From NCBI RefSeq assembly GCF_012273895.1, contig NC_052111.1, positions 7,130,001 to 7,194,000 on the forward strand: a stretch of DNA of 64,000 nt, in the 5' to 3' direction. This document shows positions 12,291 through 25,952 of the stretch, in pieces. Numbering within the stretch: position 1 is the stretch's first letter; every line of letters begins with the position of its first letter. The notes below the pieces were generated by a model. The model saw only the letters and a program-made list of their open reading frames with translations. It was not told the DNA's origin and made no database searches. Origin of the DNA: Zerene cesonia. Taxonomy: Eukaryota > Arthropoda > Insecta > Lepidoptera > Pieridae. The translations under genes and the position numbers were made by a program.

Positions 12291-14269
12291 CATTCTGGTT
12301 GGCTTTTATTCTCTTGCTACATTGTTTCAAATTAACAATCTCAAACTACTAATTTCTAACGTAGTATATAGTGCTAATACATAAAATAAAGTAATTCAAC
12401 AACGAACACTATTCAAAACATCTCATTTGTATTTATGAACGCTTATTATATTAGTGATTTATGTTGAAACCGTTTAACATCAACCATGGCCGAGATTTGT
12501 CCTTTTACGAATTTATCATATCAATTCTCGAACAGAGATGTTACAATCAGGAAACTATGAAGTCGGATACAGAGTTTGTATTTACATTATTTACTATCAA
12601 CCTTTAATATTGTATACCAGTGAAAAATACCAGTGGAAAATTGCGCTGTTCGTTACATTTCACAAAAGTCACGTACCAGTGTAAAAAGTGTTTCCTTTAT
12701 ATCATTTCATTTACACATACGCGGCGTATCTATGTGGGTTAAAATTTTCCAGCTTTAACAAATCATTGCTGCTTGTTGGAATACAAATAAAGCGAATGCC
12801 TCATTGTATGCATGCTTATTTTATAATAATCGTGAGACATGTTTTTTTTTAGTTCATGATTATTTTTGATGTTTAATAATTGTATTTTCGAGTAGTTTGT
12901 GAGGTGGATATTCATTTAGTGTAATTGCACATGTTATTGTTAATTAAAAACGAAAATGAAGTAACCACCGTCTTACCCCTTTCCACTACAAATAATCCTA
13001 CTGATATGAAACTCGTGAATCGTCAAAAATATCCCAAAAAGTTCACGTAATAGCGATCGTAAAAGCAAGGAAATCAAAACCGAGTAGCAAGTTACGTGTC
13101 GGTTACGTAAAGCCTTTCGTATACTTTCTCTGGCTACAAAATTTAGCGTGAACGATTACGCAAGACAAAATGGCAGCCGACAAAATTTCATCATTTCAAC
13201 GGCGAGAAGACGCGCCGTATAAGGAGAGCGGCGATGTGAAATTTGAAGATGACTGCACGATTTAGGGCTGACAACCCAGCTTATTGCCGCATCCAAACAT
13301 ATCTACATGCATACCTACTATATATGTTATTTTATAAACGGCATACTCTCTTTCTACTCAAACGGATAATGTGTGCCTCGGATAGGCACGAACTGCTGTT
13401 AAAACAAACACACACACAATCAATACTGTTATGAATAAAATGTAAAAAACAGTCGAGCTGTACGACACAAAACAATAACACAATATGCGTAAATTATTTA
13501 ATCTATTTACCAATTTGTAGAAAGTGTATATCCACAATTTATAAATTGTCAGCCCTATTATCATTCCTGAATAGGATCGTGTTGAAACTGAACTACACTA
13601 AACTGTTTACATGGATAAAGCGATGTCGGAGCTGTACCTTTACTTTAGAAACTTACGTCAATATTGCTTAAAACCTCTTCTTAATATGCACAAATGTAAG
13701 AATCTTACAATTTATCCAGTTACAATATAGTACGAAAAATAAAGTGCGTTAAATAATTAATTTTGTGTAATAATAGTCACATTGAAATGCTATCTGTTTT
13801 ATATCTATATTTCTTTGTGTCGACACAATACAGGAATTGAAAAAAAATATGAAGTATTCGCAACGTTATTGGGTCACATTTTCCAAGTATTCATAGATTG
13901 CAGAATAGTTTACGATCTAATAGCGAAAGTCGAATTTTACGACGCAATAACCTATTGTGTTGTTTTGCGTAGTTTAGCGTATTATTCCTTCATATTTTTG
14001 CGTTTATTAGTTTTCTCCTGTTTTCTTCAGAATTTGTTAGATTTGCCGCTATCGTATAAAGTAACGACTTTCTATTACCGACATCAATCGCAAAAAACAG
14101 TACGGTCTATTGTTCAATCGGTTTCAAATGATTTTATGAATTTCATGCGTAATATATTCAATAGAAACCGCGTGTACCTTTATATAAACATAATTAAAAA
14201 CGGCTGTCCAAAGAAAATGTACATTAATTTTTACCTAACGCTAAGCATGACATAAAGTAACTTTCTAAA

Positions 14270-14430
14270 AACGGGCCGAGTGACCTTGAAATAAAGCGTT
14301 CTTACAAAACCGCGGGCCACTCGCGGGCCCTACCGCCCCCTCCAATGCAACAGATCTACGCGCACTCGCGCGCACGCATGCGTGTGTGCGTGCCACACCC
14401 ACACGCAGCCGCACAACACGTGTAACAAGC
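14270..14430. promoter_or_regulatory. GC-rich island in ken intron
   Basis: A sharply GC-rich block includes a ccgcgggcc...cgcgggccc repeat and alternating cg/gcgc and tgtgtgcgtg runs, next to AT-rich sequence. It may be a regulatory island or a decayed GC-rich transposon. Open frames on both strands here look like by-products of low complexity. No splice or promoter signals decide between these. Confidence 0.2.
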
Positions 14431-17400
14431 ATGTGTGCAACCAGTCCAACATAAACCCAGTAGAAAGGAGTAGTGAAAAATCTAGTCCGGTCGCGCAGGC
14501 TTCGAGCAATTCGCCTCATTTGTCAAACGTTAAGCGTGTTGCTTTGCCCATAATGAAACACTAAAAGCATGATGCTTATATCTTCTCGGAATTCAGGTTC
14601 GTCATTATGAATCATTTAAACATTGACCGTAGCAAGCACATAGATCACTACCCACTATTTTCGCATCAGTGTTAAGCAGATAATCAATGTCAATAAAGTT
14701 TTAATATAAATGCATTCGAATTAGCGTCATCGTGTTAACGCATACGCTAACTAAACACACCTCAAAAATTCTAGCAGTTTTGAAATCATGATCTTCCAAA
14801 TATGTGAAATCCTTGAATACGCTATGTGGGTCATGACCAGGTTCCAATATGTCTCGGAGTGGGTTATTAGCATTAAGTACTGCGCTCGCGTCGATATATT
14901 GCGCAATATTGTTGACTTTCATCTCGAAGGTCAAGTGCCATCCTATTTCAAAATGGACCTTGGTCGTGGCTAGCTCACCTCGCTTCGTGTGTGAAGAACA
15001 GTTGAGCAAACGAGAGATGCTGCTAATGGATTCATTTCAATGTATGCAAAGCTTTTCTAACGCTCATTCGTCGAATCATTTTCTACTCGATCGGTCGGCA
15101 AATAACGATAAGTATGTATACCGAATGGTTCAAGGCACCTACCGGTTTCAAGGTTAACTGATTTCGCACCGTGAGAACTGCCGCATATGACTTAATCTAT
15201 CATAATTTGCTGTAATAACACTAGATATATTCAAATGACTGCCGACAATCAAATCCGACCTTTTCCTAGACACGCTCCGTATAAATAGTCATCTAACTGC
15301 CACAGTGATCGCGAAATGTCGAACACGAACTCGATTTTGTTTTTGAACGAATGTTGCAAAATATAGAAATATGCTTAGGGCATTTAGCTGATACCTATCT
15401 AGTAACCTTATAGCTAAAGATGCTTTGCTGTCGTTGTGTTGAATTAAACGCAAGCTAATAGATAGAATGCTGTTTACAATTTAGTATTGACTGTTTAGAG
15501 TTTAAACATCGTTAAAGTTGGAAATTGCTTACGCCATATTTGCGTACAATTCTATTGAATATGTATGTAAAAAGTAAAGCCTCTAAGTACGTATTGTTTG
15601 TATTGTCTGTTAGTGTATCTGGCACGTAGATCAATCGTCAATCAAACGCAAGGCGAGAGTGTTACTGTGAAATCTATTTTAGCATCATCGAAGGTAAATT
15701 CGTTGGAACTTTCAGCCCAACTCTCACAAGGGTACGAGTGCCATTTATAAATAATTTCATTTGTCGGTTGCCAACTCAGTTAGGACATGGCCTCGGTGCG
15801 AGTCTCGGTAAATGGAAGTTTTCACATTCACTAAATATTTGAATACAATGCGAATAATTTGTGTTATACGTACAGAATACAACAGCTGGGCTCCTCAATG
15901 AACGTACGAGAACATACAAATCTTTTATGTAGCACAATTAGAGACACGCCCTTGCAATTCATTCTAATACAACAATGCTGTGCCTACTACCAATCATTTC
16001 GCACATCTCTACCGGTTCTATGCTGCTCCGTTAGATGGCCTAAGCCGGGCTCATATTATTCTTCCGTCATATCTGACGAGGATTCTCAAACAACAATGTG
16101 TCGTGGTTGTTAATCTGTAAGAAATATCTCATATACATAAATAGTTTCACGACCAAAGTTATATCAAGGAATTAACGCTATTTTTGTTATAAAATAAGAA
16201 ATAAATTAGCAGCATCATTAAATGAAATAAAAACATTATCAGCATGACACTGATCTTATGCAACTCTTGTTCTCATTTACATAGTTGAGACAGTTCCTTG
16301 TTTTGCTACGTAAAAGAAATTATCGACGATAACCTTATCACTTCCCGAATGTAAAATTCAATTTTGTCGTTTAACGTAATGCGCCGCGTAGAAATTAATG
16401 AAAACACTGTTATCTAGAATGCGAACGCTGATGCACCTCAGATAACTGAATCGGCCCTGGCTCTTATGAATGAACTGGCATTTGTTGTGGAGTCGGGATT
16501 ACATAATGGTTGTATGTGGTGCGATACAGCAGTTTGTACTGGCTCTAAACATTTCGTCCGAAGGCCGCAGCCGCAGAGCGTGTGCGGCGTTCGCAGGCCA
16601 CGCGCGCCTCGCGATTTCCTGTTTGACAACTATCGACTTACATCACTATCGTTTTCTGTCATACTCTGCGCTGTTAGAAGCTCGAAGGGGTCTGGCTTGT
16701 TGCTAAGTACCTCGTCGTTCGTCATTGAAGCAATGTTACCGGAATCGATGCCGCCGATCTCACGCCTCGAAATTCTTCCTTATTGATATATTATTCGTTT
16801 ACATCATCATTGTCCGCAATTATTTTTGGCATTCATGACTCGATCGACGGGCGTAAAATATTGTTGTTGTCACAGATTGCATCGAGCGTGCTGTGATGGT
16901 TGGAATGGTAATAGACAATTCAATTTATCCGATCATTTCAGCCTTATAAATGGAGCATGAAAATGTCGCGCACATGTAAACGCTCATGGGATTTCTGTGA
17001 GTGAGGCAGAACGGATCGCTTGGCAGCGTCTAGTTTGCAATCGCAACCCATCGATGCATGCTGAGATCTAACCTGGATAATAGACAATATAATTGTTTTC
17101 TGCATTCCTTACCTTCAGATTTATTACTGCGCAGACGTTATTGTGCCCTACGGATCGAACAATAAGCGATTCGACAGATTCGATCGATGCACAAATATCC
17201 GTAATCTAGTGTTTCACACGGTGTCGCCTTTTCAAATTTAAATTAATTTAAGAATAGATAATATAAAACAGAGTTATCTACTTATGAATATTTATTTGCG
17301 ATTTACGAAAAGCACACTCACAATGACATTTATTTTATACATTCATTAACATTATTTCGGAAGCGTTATAAATGTTATTGCAATAAATACCCGTTATTCG

Positions 17401-20102
17401 CTCTGAAAAATATCCCTCGATATCTATGCTAAAAATAGCATAATATTGTTATTACATACCCTACATATATTTCTGGTAGGATTTATAACAAAAACAATGT
17501 CTTTCTAGTGTCCACTAAGCAGGGACGTTAAATATTGTTTACTTTAGAATTCTCCCTGTAATAAAACAGCGATCACGTGGAAAAACAACCTTCGTCTAGG
17601 AATAAAATAGCTCCTAAAACTACCCCGCTCGTCGATTATCTCGCAACATCTGCTGGAACCGATGGAGCATAATACAAGCCCATCCATATAAAGCAAGAAA
17701 AGGCTATAAATTGACGTAAACGATTTGTCTTTTAGAGCCGCGCTCGCTCGTTGGCTAATTTTATATGAAGACAAATGACGAATCGTCGGTAGGTCATTTA
17801 TAATTGTGTCTTGGGCAACTGGCTTTCGTCTTCGATTACGCTGACATTGCTATCAGATGTCGTGTTACTTTACAAGAAGCGTAATGCAATTGACCTCGCA
17901 TCTAGCATGCGTCGTTTAAGTGGTCCTAAGTCCCAGTCTAGATCTGCAATTATTGCTTCAAGCGGCGCGGCGTTTTCTATCATTTATTCTACTTCTTTAT
18001 AGTTTATAATCTATTTCAATGACGGATGCTTTCATTATAAACGGGCGTATATATAACGAGAACAGTATTTTAATTCGTGACAAGCGTTATGATGTAGAAA
18101 CGCTGATGTCATATAATATACACAAGAAAAAAATAAAAGAAGTGATGGGAGAATAAAAACTCGAGGATACCGATAAATAAATAAACACTTCATTAGAAAA
18201 ACACTTGACAATCATTACAATCGAAACACAATAAAACGATATCGATTACAAACTGCATTAATTAATTATTAATGATGTTGCTTTAATAAAGAATTTCTTA
18301 AGCTTGCCTTTCAAAAGGTTTAAAAACATATAGAAATAAGTTTAAACACTTAAATGTTTTATTAGAAAAGCAAAATTATATCAAATAAAATCTGAGCCGC
18401 ATCCCAAGAAAAATTAATCAAAGTAAAAGTCTTGTTCCTACGTACTACATTGCTGTATATTACTGAATACACAAAAATCACCGAACACAGAACCCAGTAT
18501 CTTGGAAGTCGATTTAAAATAGCAGCATTTAGCAACGTAGGGGAAAGTTGGAAATTTTTCCCAATTCTACGCTCCACTAGCTCAGTGCAAGCGTATTTCA
18601 TAATTTGCAATCGAACCGAGCTGTTTCGTAAACTCGCTATTTAACGTTTAACTGTTTATCCTTGCTTATCGTTTCCGCTTCTAGTTATTAATTGTCATCT
18701 ACTATTACTAATTGCGTGGGAGGATACATTTCACGGAGTGACTTTTGTAATTTGTTTCTGTTATGGCGCAACTGTTTGTGAATCTCTATGGTAAATTGGA
18801 ATGTGAATTGTCAATGTAGTTTCGATAACCGTCACTGAAAAAAGTGTACAGATAATTTAACAATAATTGGTTTATAAGCACGATACTTAGAGTTTATCTT
18901 TTGTCTCTAACGTCCTAGAAAAATGTGACATACATTTTATATAAAGTAACACGCATCATTTCATAAAAACAATGTTTAAATATAACCATGTTAAATCAAA
19001 TAGTTCCCTCAAAATGTATCACGTATCGTTAACTAAGTTTCTGTAGTACCTACGTACAAATCAATTGTCCTTTTTAAAGTATAATTAACCGTCTGTGTGA
19101 AAATGTGGCTATTAAATGTTTCAATCACGTTTGTATTATCATACAAACAACAATCGGTTTGCCATACAGACATGTAAGGTTTGTGCCAAATTCATTTAAC
19201 ATACCGTAATCAAAATATGATTAACATCCTACTTTCCTACCGACTTCATAATGTGAATTCGCTAGAAGTGAGGATCTATGGTAATTATTAAAAAAGCGCT
19301 TCTCAAAGATGTCTAGTCGAACTGCACAAGGCCCTTTCCTAAAACTGGTGATGAATAAAATTTTTATATTAATTTATTTTACATATGCAGATCAAAAATG
19401 AACCGGTTATACTATCGCCCTTTGCAATTTGTTTAAAAATTAAATTACTCAATTACACAATAATCAGTAAAAAGTATTGAAATCACAAACATACGCTCCT
19501 ATTTCCTGCTCCCTATAAGGTCGCATGGATTTATTTATAACTTTAAATTTTGTACGGACTTTCTTACAACTTTCAATACTTTTAATAACCATCCAATTTA
19601 CAGTAGAAGGACAATCGAATACAATTAATCGGCGCTGGCATTCACCATGATTTAGCGTTAAAACTCCTATAGTGTACATAGTGGCATGACCATTCTAGTC
19701 CGATGTTTAATTATTATGTAACATTACTAGTGTATTAACAACCTTGAGTTACACTTGATTCTTTACGATTGAGATATTTTTATTACCTCTTGTTTACATG
19801 AACAATATTCAGTCGGTCTTTTTATGAGTTTCACTTAAAACAATTGCCTATGTCCGCAGTTCGATTTCAATTCATGGTTGGCTGTTTCTTGTTTTACGGA
19901 ATTACTATTATTGCCAATTTTATGTCATTTCCTTGTACCTAATTCAATTAGAACTTTCAGTATACTCAGTATCTATTTATAACTCTTGAAGGACGATTGA
20001 ATGAAATTAAATAAAATGTTGAAATTACTTAATAATTTTATGTGTAAATAAATACTTTTCTGTATGTTCAGTGAAAAGTCGAAAAATAAGTCTAAAGACT
20101 TA

Positions 20103-20165
20103 TCTCGCCGAATGATGGTGATAATTGTTATAAGTTAAAACTTATCCCCGTCGCTTCGGGAATGT
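20103..20165 (+). repeat. Second copy of the tRNA-like SINE 3' block
   Basis: Bases 20103-20129 match 21228-21254 at 26 of 27 positions, in the same orientation, about 1.1 kb apart. The tRNA-like head is missing here. The following GC-richer bases (cccgtcgcttcggg) may belong to the same element. Confidence 0.4.
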
Positions 20166-21171
20166 AGGTGGAAAAGCAAGTATATACAAAACAAGCTTGT
20201 GAAATATGTCGTATCTTTCATCTACAAACGGTGTCCTAATTCGTATTTCGTACAATATCTAGTTTCGGCATAACTTCGTTAATATTAAATGCAGCAAAAT
20301 AATATATCAACGTCAAATCAATCTTATCAGAGAAATCGCGCTCTTAATATCATTAAAAGCACTTTATCCAAATCGCCTTCATTTGTAACTGAATTAATAG
20401 GTAAGAGGTGTAAAAAGTGAATGTATTTACATTTCCTGGATTTTGTTTACTGAAAAGCCAGTAAAAGTATATTCAAATGGAGCGAAGGTCAACAATTACT
20501 TGCATAAGAGAATAAAACTTACAAGTTTTAAGTCTCCGCGCTCCATTCATTGGCTTTCACTTTTATGTCAGCGCCATCTACAGGCGTTCTAAAAAAGCAA
20601 AGATATATTACGAGGAGAAATTTTTGTATCACATTTCAATCCATTATCGTAACTCTCGTATGAACCGATAGATGGCATTGCAGCAAATTAAATATCATAC
20701 ATAGTTCAAAAGATAATTTTTGCGTAATAAAATAATAAAAAATTAATTCGCTTAAAATTGGATAGCTCGATAATTAGTATCGAATTACATACTCGCATTA
20801 CACACACTTCGCGGATGGACAATTACCAATAACTTCCTTACTACAAAAATAGTAATAGTTAATTCGTCGTAACGTCAAAAATTACCTGACGTATGTGGTA
20901 TTCAAAATAATAAAAAAACAGTAATTAAAACGAATATTAAGAAATAATGCAAATTTCAACCCTGTATTATTGTGCTAACGTGTTTTCTACAGTTACATTT
21001 GGCTTAACACAGACAATGGCAGGCGAGGCAAAGGTTTGACATGCATCGTTGCATAAGACAAATAACAAGTTTTCAGTACTCTTGAAAGAAAATGTGCAAA
21101 ACGTTTATTTAACCTTAAACAACCTTAAAAAACGGCACACGTCTTAACTACTTTAACGATGTATTTAGTTC

Positions 21172-21262
21172 TATATTGGCCGAATGGTTAGAGTCCGTTA
21201 CGGAACCGGCAAAGATGCAGGTTAGACTCTCGCCGCATGATGGTGATAATTGTTTTTCTATT
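21172..21262 (+). mobile_element. tRNA-like SINE remnant
   Basis: Starting near 21178, 'tggccgaatggttagag' resembles a polymerase III A box in a tRNA-like head. About 40 bases later 'ggttagactct' is a degenerate B box. The 27 bases at 21228-21254 recur with one mismatch at 20103-20129, so this is a dispersed repeat rather than a unique tRNA gene. It cannot fold as an intact tRNA by eye. No A-rich tail is obvious. Confidence 0.4.
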
Positions 21263-23728
21263 TATAAATTTCAATAACTTATAATTATTATACTGACAAC
21301 TTAAATTAAACTAAAAACCTACGATCAACAAAACCCAAGAACTAATGATCCAACGAAATTAAAGTGCTACAAAATTATATAAAAAATACTTACATAGTAC
21401 GTCAGTTTATTCTGTGAGCTTTATATCAAAAGCAAAATATTAAAAGTCGTGTCCTTAGATATATAAATGTGTAGATTAAAGCCTAATCGACCCACATTCA
21501 TGTATCAAGGAGACAAGCATCACGACAGTTGGTTACATTGTAAAGATTTTTAAGGCCCACATAATTATATATTTCAATACCATAGGTTTATTTATATAAA
21601 TTATTTATAGACGTAAGATTTAATTGCGTTGCCATGAAATAGTCGAGTTTAAAATGGATATCTGACTCGAAAATGGGATCTTTATAATATGTTAAAATGA
21701 CCAGTTCGTTTTCAAATGTTCTTCTAAATAAAAAGGTTAAATTAACAACTATCATTTTTGAACTCCCAGTTAGCGATTGGTATATTAAATAACAATTAAA
21801 AAGCAATAATGTTGGACTCAAGTTGAACTGGTACTCTAATACACTGTAATGTAAATATATATTTGCGTTCATATAACGTTATTCTTGTATCTCATATACA
21901 GAAATAGAAGCATCCTGCGTTGTTCCAATAAAAAAGAGGATACCTAACCTTTTATCTTGAACAATTTGAATGACTTCATGACTTCCGCGTTCAAGGAAAT
22001 GTTGCCTCTTTGTTCTAGACATTTTTATACGCCCATTTGCATACTCGTTAATTAGAATTAATTATCTAAATGCTAATTACTTTTTTATTTGCATGCTCAC
22101 TCAGTGTAGTAGCTTGTAATCAGCCCCCCCGGTAATTATTACCTTATACATTCTTAATGAATGAAAAAATTTAATAGTGTCGTAATCTTATACTTATATG
22201 TATATTTAAAAAAAAGAGGAATTCACTGAAACATTTGATGAAGACACAAATCAATTAATTTCATGCATTCACATTTTACAAGTCAACTGTAGTAAAATTG
22301 TACATTCAATTAAATATGTAATGAAATTAATTCGATGATAGGTAGTGCCGGTTAATTTAGAGATTTACAAAAGGTTCTCCCGCGCCGCGTCGCTGCTTGG
22401 GCATGCTTTTCACTTCCAATGGTGAAAGAAATGTTGAATCGGTCCAGTTGTTTCACACATTTGGATTCAAACAAACAAACAATCTCTTCACTTATATTGT
22501 TCGTATAGATAAACCTGTGAAACACAAATAACACTTATATGTAGGAGGTTTTATTTGCATTTTCAAACCAGTGAACTAACTTGACGTTCAAGCGTCCTCT
22601 AACAACAAAATTGCAAGCTCGTCATAAATCCATTAAACCATTATTAGGATCTAATTCCAGGTCCTCAAAGTTATTGTGTCATAAAACACGAACACAATAT
22701 TCAATATCTTGAATTATTCGTAAACATTAATAAAACGACAAAGCTTTATTACCATCGATACTTAAGTTCAGATTTCTCATTTAATGCAATATGTAAAACA
22801 GAGACTGTTACAAATTCGTGACAACAGCATACGATTAGAATCATCAACGTGTGCGGGAACGTTCTACAGTTCTAAGTACAGTCTCACTTCACAATTATAT
22901 GTGACTTTTAACAACGAAAATAACAATAAAGCGACGCCAGCAACAATGCTTCTGAATCTTGCTAAACGCCTACACAATGAAGCTCTAACTGATCGTCTTT
23001 TAAATGATCTTGCGTTATCGTAATAGCAAGTTGCGATACTTTATCAGGCCAAGGTTGCATTGCGACAGGCTTTCTAACACCTGACACTAGAACTGAGGCA
23101 TTAACATCATTTAAATTCATCTCACCTTTTAACCTTTCATCCGATTGAGAAACTCTATTTGAATAGCCATTGTATATGCACAAAATTTAATTAAACCGAA
23201 TCTGTTAAACAAATTTGCCGCTAGCGATGATATTGAAACGTTTATCGGTTTACAGTTCACTGGTCACAACCTTGTCTTCCTTTATATCGGCGGTTTTCAG
23301 TCTGACATAGATCGGGCCTAATGAACCGAAAACGTAATGACGTACCTCCAATTCAGCATGATTTCACTTATTTGCAGCGTATCGTGCTAAACAATGCTTT
23401 TGCTCACGAAACTGTAATTTTACTCATATTCTAATTAAATCCAAGAGGAACAGGCACGCCGATAAACAATGTTATTTGCGAAGTGAAACCGAAACCAACG
23501 AGCGATGTTTAACGATTTGGAGCCCTTTATATTTTCGTATGAATAAATGCATGTACCGTAAATGAACGCAAATGGCAAAACAATGGATATCGTGTATCTT
23601 TGGAAAAATCTCTCCATTATTTCTAAAGTAAAAACGTGCGTAATACAGCCTTCACTAAATCCTTTCACGATATCTTCATTAGAGTTGTACGGTTTCTTAA
23701 CAAAAAATATTTCAATTGCAGTGCTGGA

Positions 23729-25952
23729 ATGATGGGCGAGGGTCTGCTGACGCTCACGTACGGCAAACACCACGCCTGCATCTTAAACGAGGTGGGAGCG
23801 GCGTGGCGTGGCGCCAGGTATTCAGATCTGGTGCTGGTGTGTGACGACGCCGTGCCGCTCGCTGCCCATCGCATAGTGATGGCAGCCGCTAGCCCACTTA
23901 TTAGGTAGGCTAATTATGTTATATCCATCTCAATTCTCTATTATTCAATATGCACTATAAAGCTATCAATTTCTTTGATTGCAAAGATTTCCTTTGAATT
24001 TTGGAATTATTCATAATTGATATAGAGACTCTTTAGTTAAATCATTATCTTCTGTGTTTCAGAAAAATCCTCGATGATACCCCATCAGTAGAAAATCCAG
24101 TAACCATTCACATGTCTGGCATTAGCAGTACATTAATGAGGCATCTTCTAGTATTCCTGTATAGTGGCCAAGCATATATCGAGGTGAGTATTTGTACGCT
24201 ATGGATAATTGTTTGTAGGTATTTAATAAGTTAAAAAAATACACAAACCTGTTCAATAATCAAATAATATAATGTGTTACTCAAGTGTCCTCGACTAAAC
24301 TTATGTAACACTCGTAATAACGCAAGTATTTTCAATCATTAAGTATTTAATTAATTTTATTTTTTGCAGTCTGGAGAAATCGATGATATGCAAGAATTGT
24401 TTGAACTCCTAGAAATCAAATCAGATGTATGGAAATCCACAAAGGAGCGACAGCAAGCAGAGGAGAAAAACAGATCGTGTGAAAGATTAAAAGCAAAAAG
24501 AACAGACATAAATAGCAATGAAAGCAGTAAACATGACGCACCATCCGGTTCATCACATTCTGAAAGCGAAAGAGCTACACCCAGCGCTGGTTTCAGTAGA
24601 GACAAGGAGAGAGGAGAATCAGAATCATTAAGTATAAAGAAAGAAAATATGTCCACAAGTAGTAATGATGAAAGGGAAGAGGATGATGCGGATGGCGAAA
24701 ATAAAGAATGCGGTCGGGTATCATCGCGCCGAAGGAGCTCATCTAATCCTGTAAATTTGTCTCTAGCAAGAAACTCGGAACACACTGGAAGCGAACACGA
24801 CGATTCCCAAGATTTGGATGTTGAAACAGTCGCAGCAAAGGTATGCTTCGTTTTATTTATTCTTTCCTTCCACTAACTTTCAATAAAATTTATCGTACTT
24901 CTGTACTATTGAAACTAAATCTTTATAATCTATCACCTATCTATTATTAACTTTACAATCAAAATTATACCTAATCAATACTGAATAAATATATTTTGTA
25001 ATACTCTATTTTACTTTCTTTCTAGAACATTGAACGGAGACGATCAACTTCATCAAGCCAAGAGGACCCGCCACCTGAACCGGGATATCGGAGACAATTA
25101 TTAAATGACCGATTAGGAAGCAGAGGCGGCGAAAGAACCAAAAGAAAATCACATTACTTAGAACCTCCGGAACTTGACTTGAGAACTGTAAAATTGGAAG
25201 ATTATGCTAACCTGAAGCCTCCTGATCAAGATTTGATGTCCCTTGTGCAAACATCACCAGAGAACTATGTTGTAACGCCACACCGAAAACGACGACCTGG
25301 TTTTCATAATTCACCTTCACAAAATCCCCCATTTGTATCATTTCCACCAAGCTATTTAGAAGAGATGGCTCACCTTCGATATGCGCAGGGTCCAGGAGTA
25401 GCTGCTGGAGTCGCTCGTCTTGGAGCTCTACATCCACTTAGCGCTTCAGCACCTCCTTATCTCCCAGAAAGGAGCGCAACCCCACCAGCAACCGCACATG
25501 ACGATGTACTAAAGTACAGACCTCCTAGTGCAGGATCGTGGGGACCTTGGCTTTGTCAACCTCAAATCGGGGGAGATGAGGCGCCAACCACAGAACATGA
25601 GCAAGGATCAAGTAAACAGGCTCCGGTGAGGGAATATCGCTGCGAATATTGTGGCAAGCAGTTTGGTATGTCATGGAATCTCAAAACACATCTCCGAGTT
25701 CATACTGGAGAAAAGCCGTTCGCGTGCCGGCTGTGCGTCGCCATGTTTAAACAAAAGGCTCACTTATTGAAACATCTTTGTTCGGTACATCGGAACGTGA
25801 TATCGTCGAGCGAAAACGATGGAAGAACTAACACTCCAGGCCGATTCAATTGTTGTTTCTGTCAGTTAACTTTCGAAGCGTTACCGGAACTCATTCGGCA
25901 CCTTTCGGGTCCGCACAATACCCTTCTACTCAGTAAAAATTTACACGAATGA
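23729..25952 (+). CDS. ken: Transcription factor Ken (BTB/POZ plus three C2H2 zinc fingers)
   Basis: Coding exons are 23729-23904, 24063-24183, 24370-24840 and 25026-25952. Phases agree at every junction and give 564 residues. The N-terminal BTB domain (about 12-120) carries the YSDLVLVCDD strand, AAHRIVMAAASPL and FLYSGQAYIE; it mediates dimerisation. The middle is Ser/Glu-rich, with NPVNLS at 225-230, which resembles a CtBP-type PxDLS motif. SPENYVVTPHRKRRPGFHN (333-351) is identical to the same stretch in Drosophila Ken as I recall it. Three C2H2 fingers follow: 460-482 (C462, C465, H478, H482), 488-511 (C490, C493, H506, H511) and 530-553 (C532, C535, H548, H553). In Drosophila, Ken is a nuclear DNA-binding repressor that modulates JAK/STAT target genes and is needed for genital development. 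The start is the internal Met-Met preceding the BTB domain; an in-frame start in an upstream exon at 3656 is also possible. Confidence 0.93.

Larger units (their letters stand above)
3727..23721 (+). other. ken: Long putative first intron of ken
   Basis: About 20 kb runs between the candidate donor at 3727 and the acceptor at 23720-23721. It holds no convincing nested gene. Identified contents are an inverted RTE-like repeat pair near 5.4-5.9 kb, a LINE/RTE 3'-end remnant near 12.2 kb, a tRNA-like SINE remnant at 21.2 kb with a related piece at 20.1 kb, and a (CA/CG)-type microsatellite at 8854-8879. Several GC-rich islands stand out: 8640-8880, 9540-9620, 14270-14430 and 16540-16760. The longest open frame, 13782-14255, is AT-rich and unrecognised. 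Large first introns of insect transcription-factor genes often carry enhancers, which is an inference here. Confidence 0.45.

Noticed and set aside
14265..14564. Overlapping open frames on both strands
   Set aside because: They result from low-complexity CpG and TG repeats lacking stop codons. There is no conserved motif or splice context.
16438..16786. Three overlapping open frames of 63-106 codons around a GC-rich block in the ken intron
   Set aside because: They lie on both strands over the same bases with no recognisable domain. They are more likely incidental to a GC-rich regulatory or repeat segment.
22784..23183. Open frames of 79 (+) and 73 (-) codons just upstream of the ken BTB exon
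   Set aside because: No domain or splice signals connect them to ken, the frames overlap on opposite strands, and the region is inside the intron.
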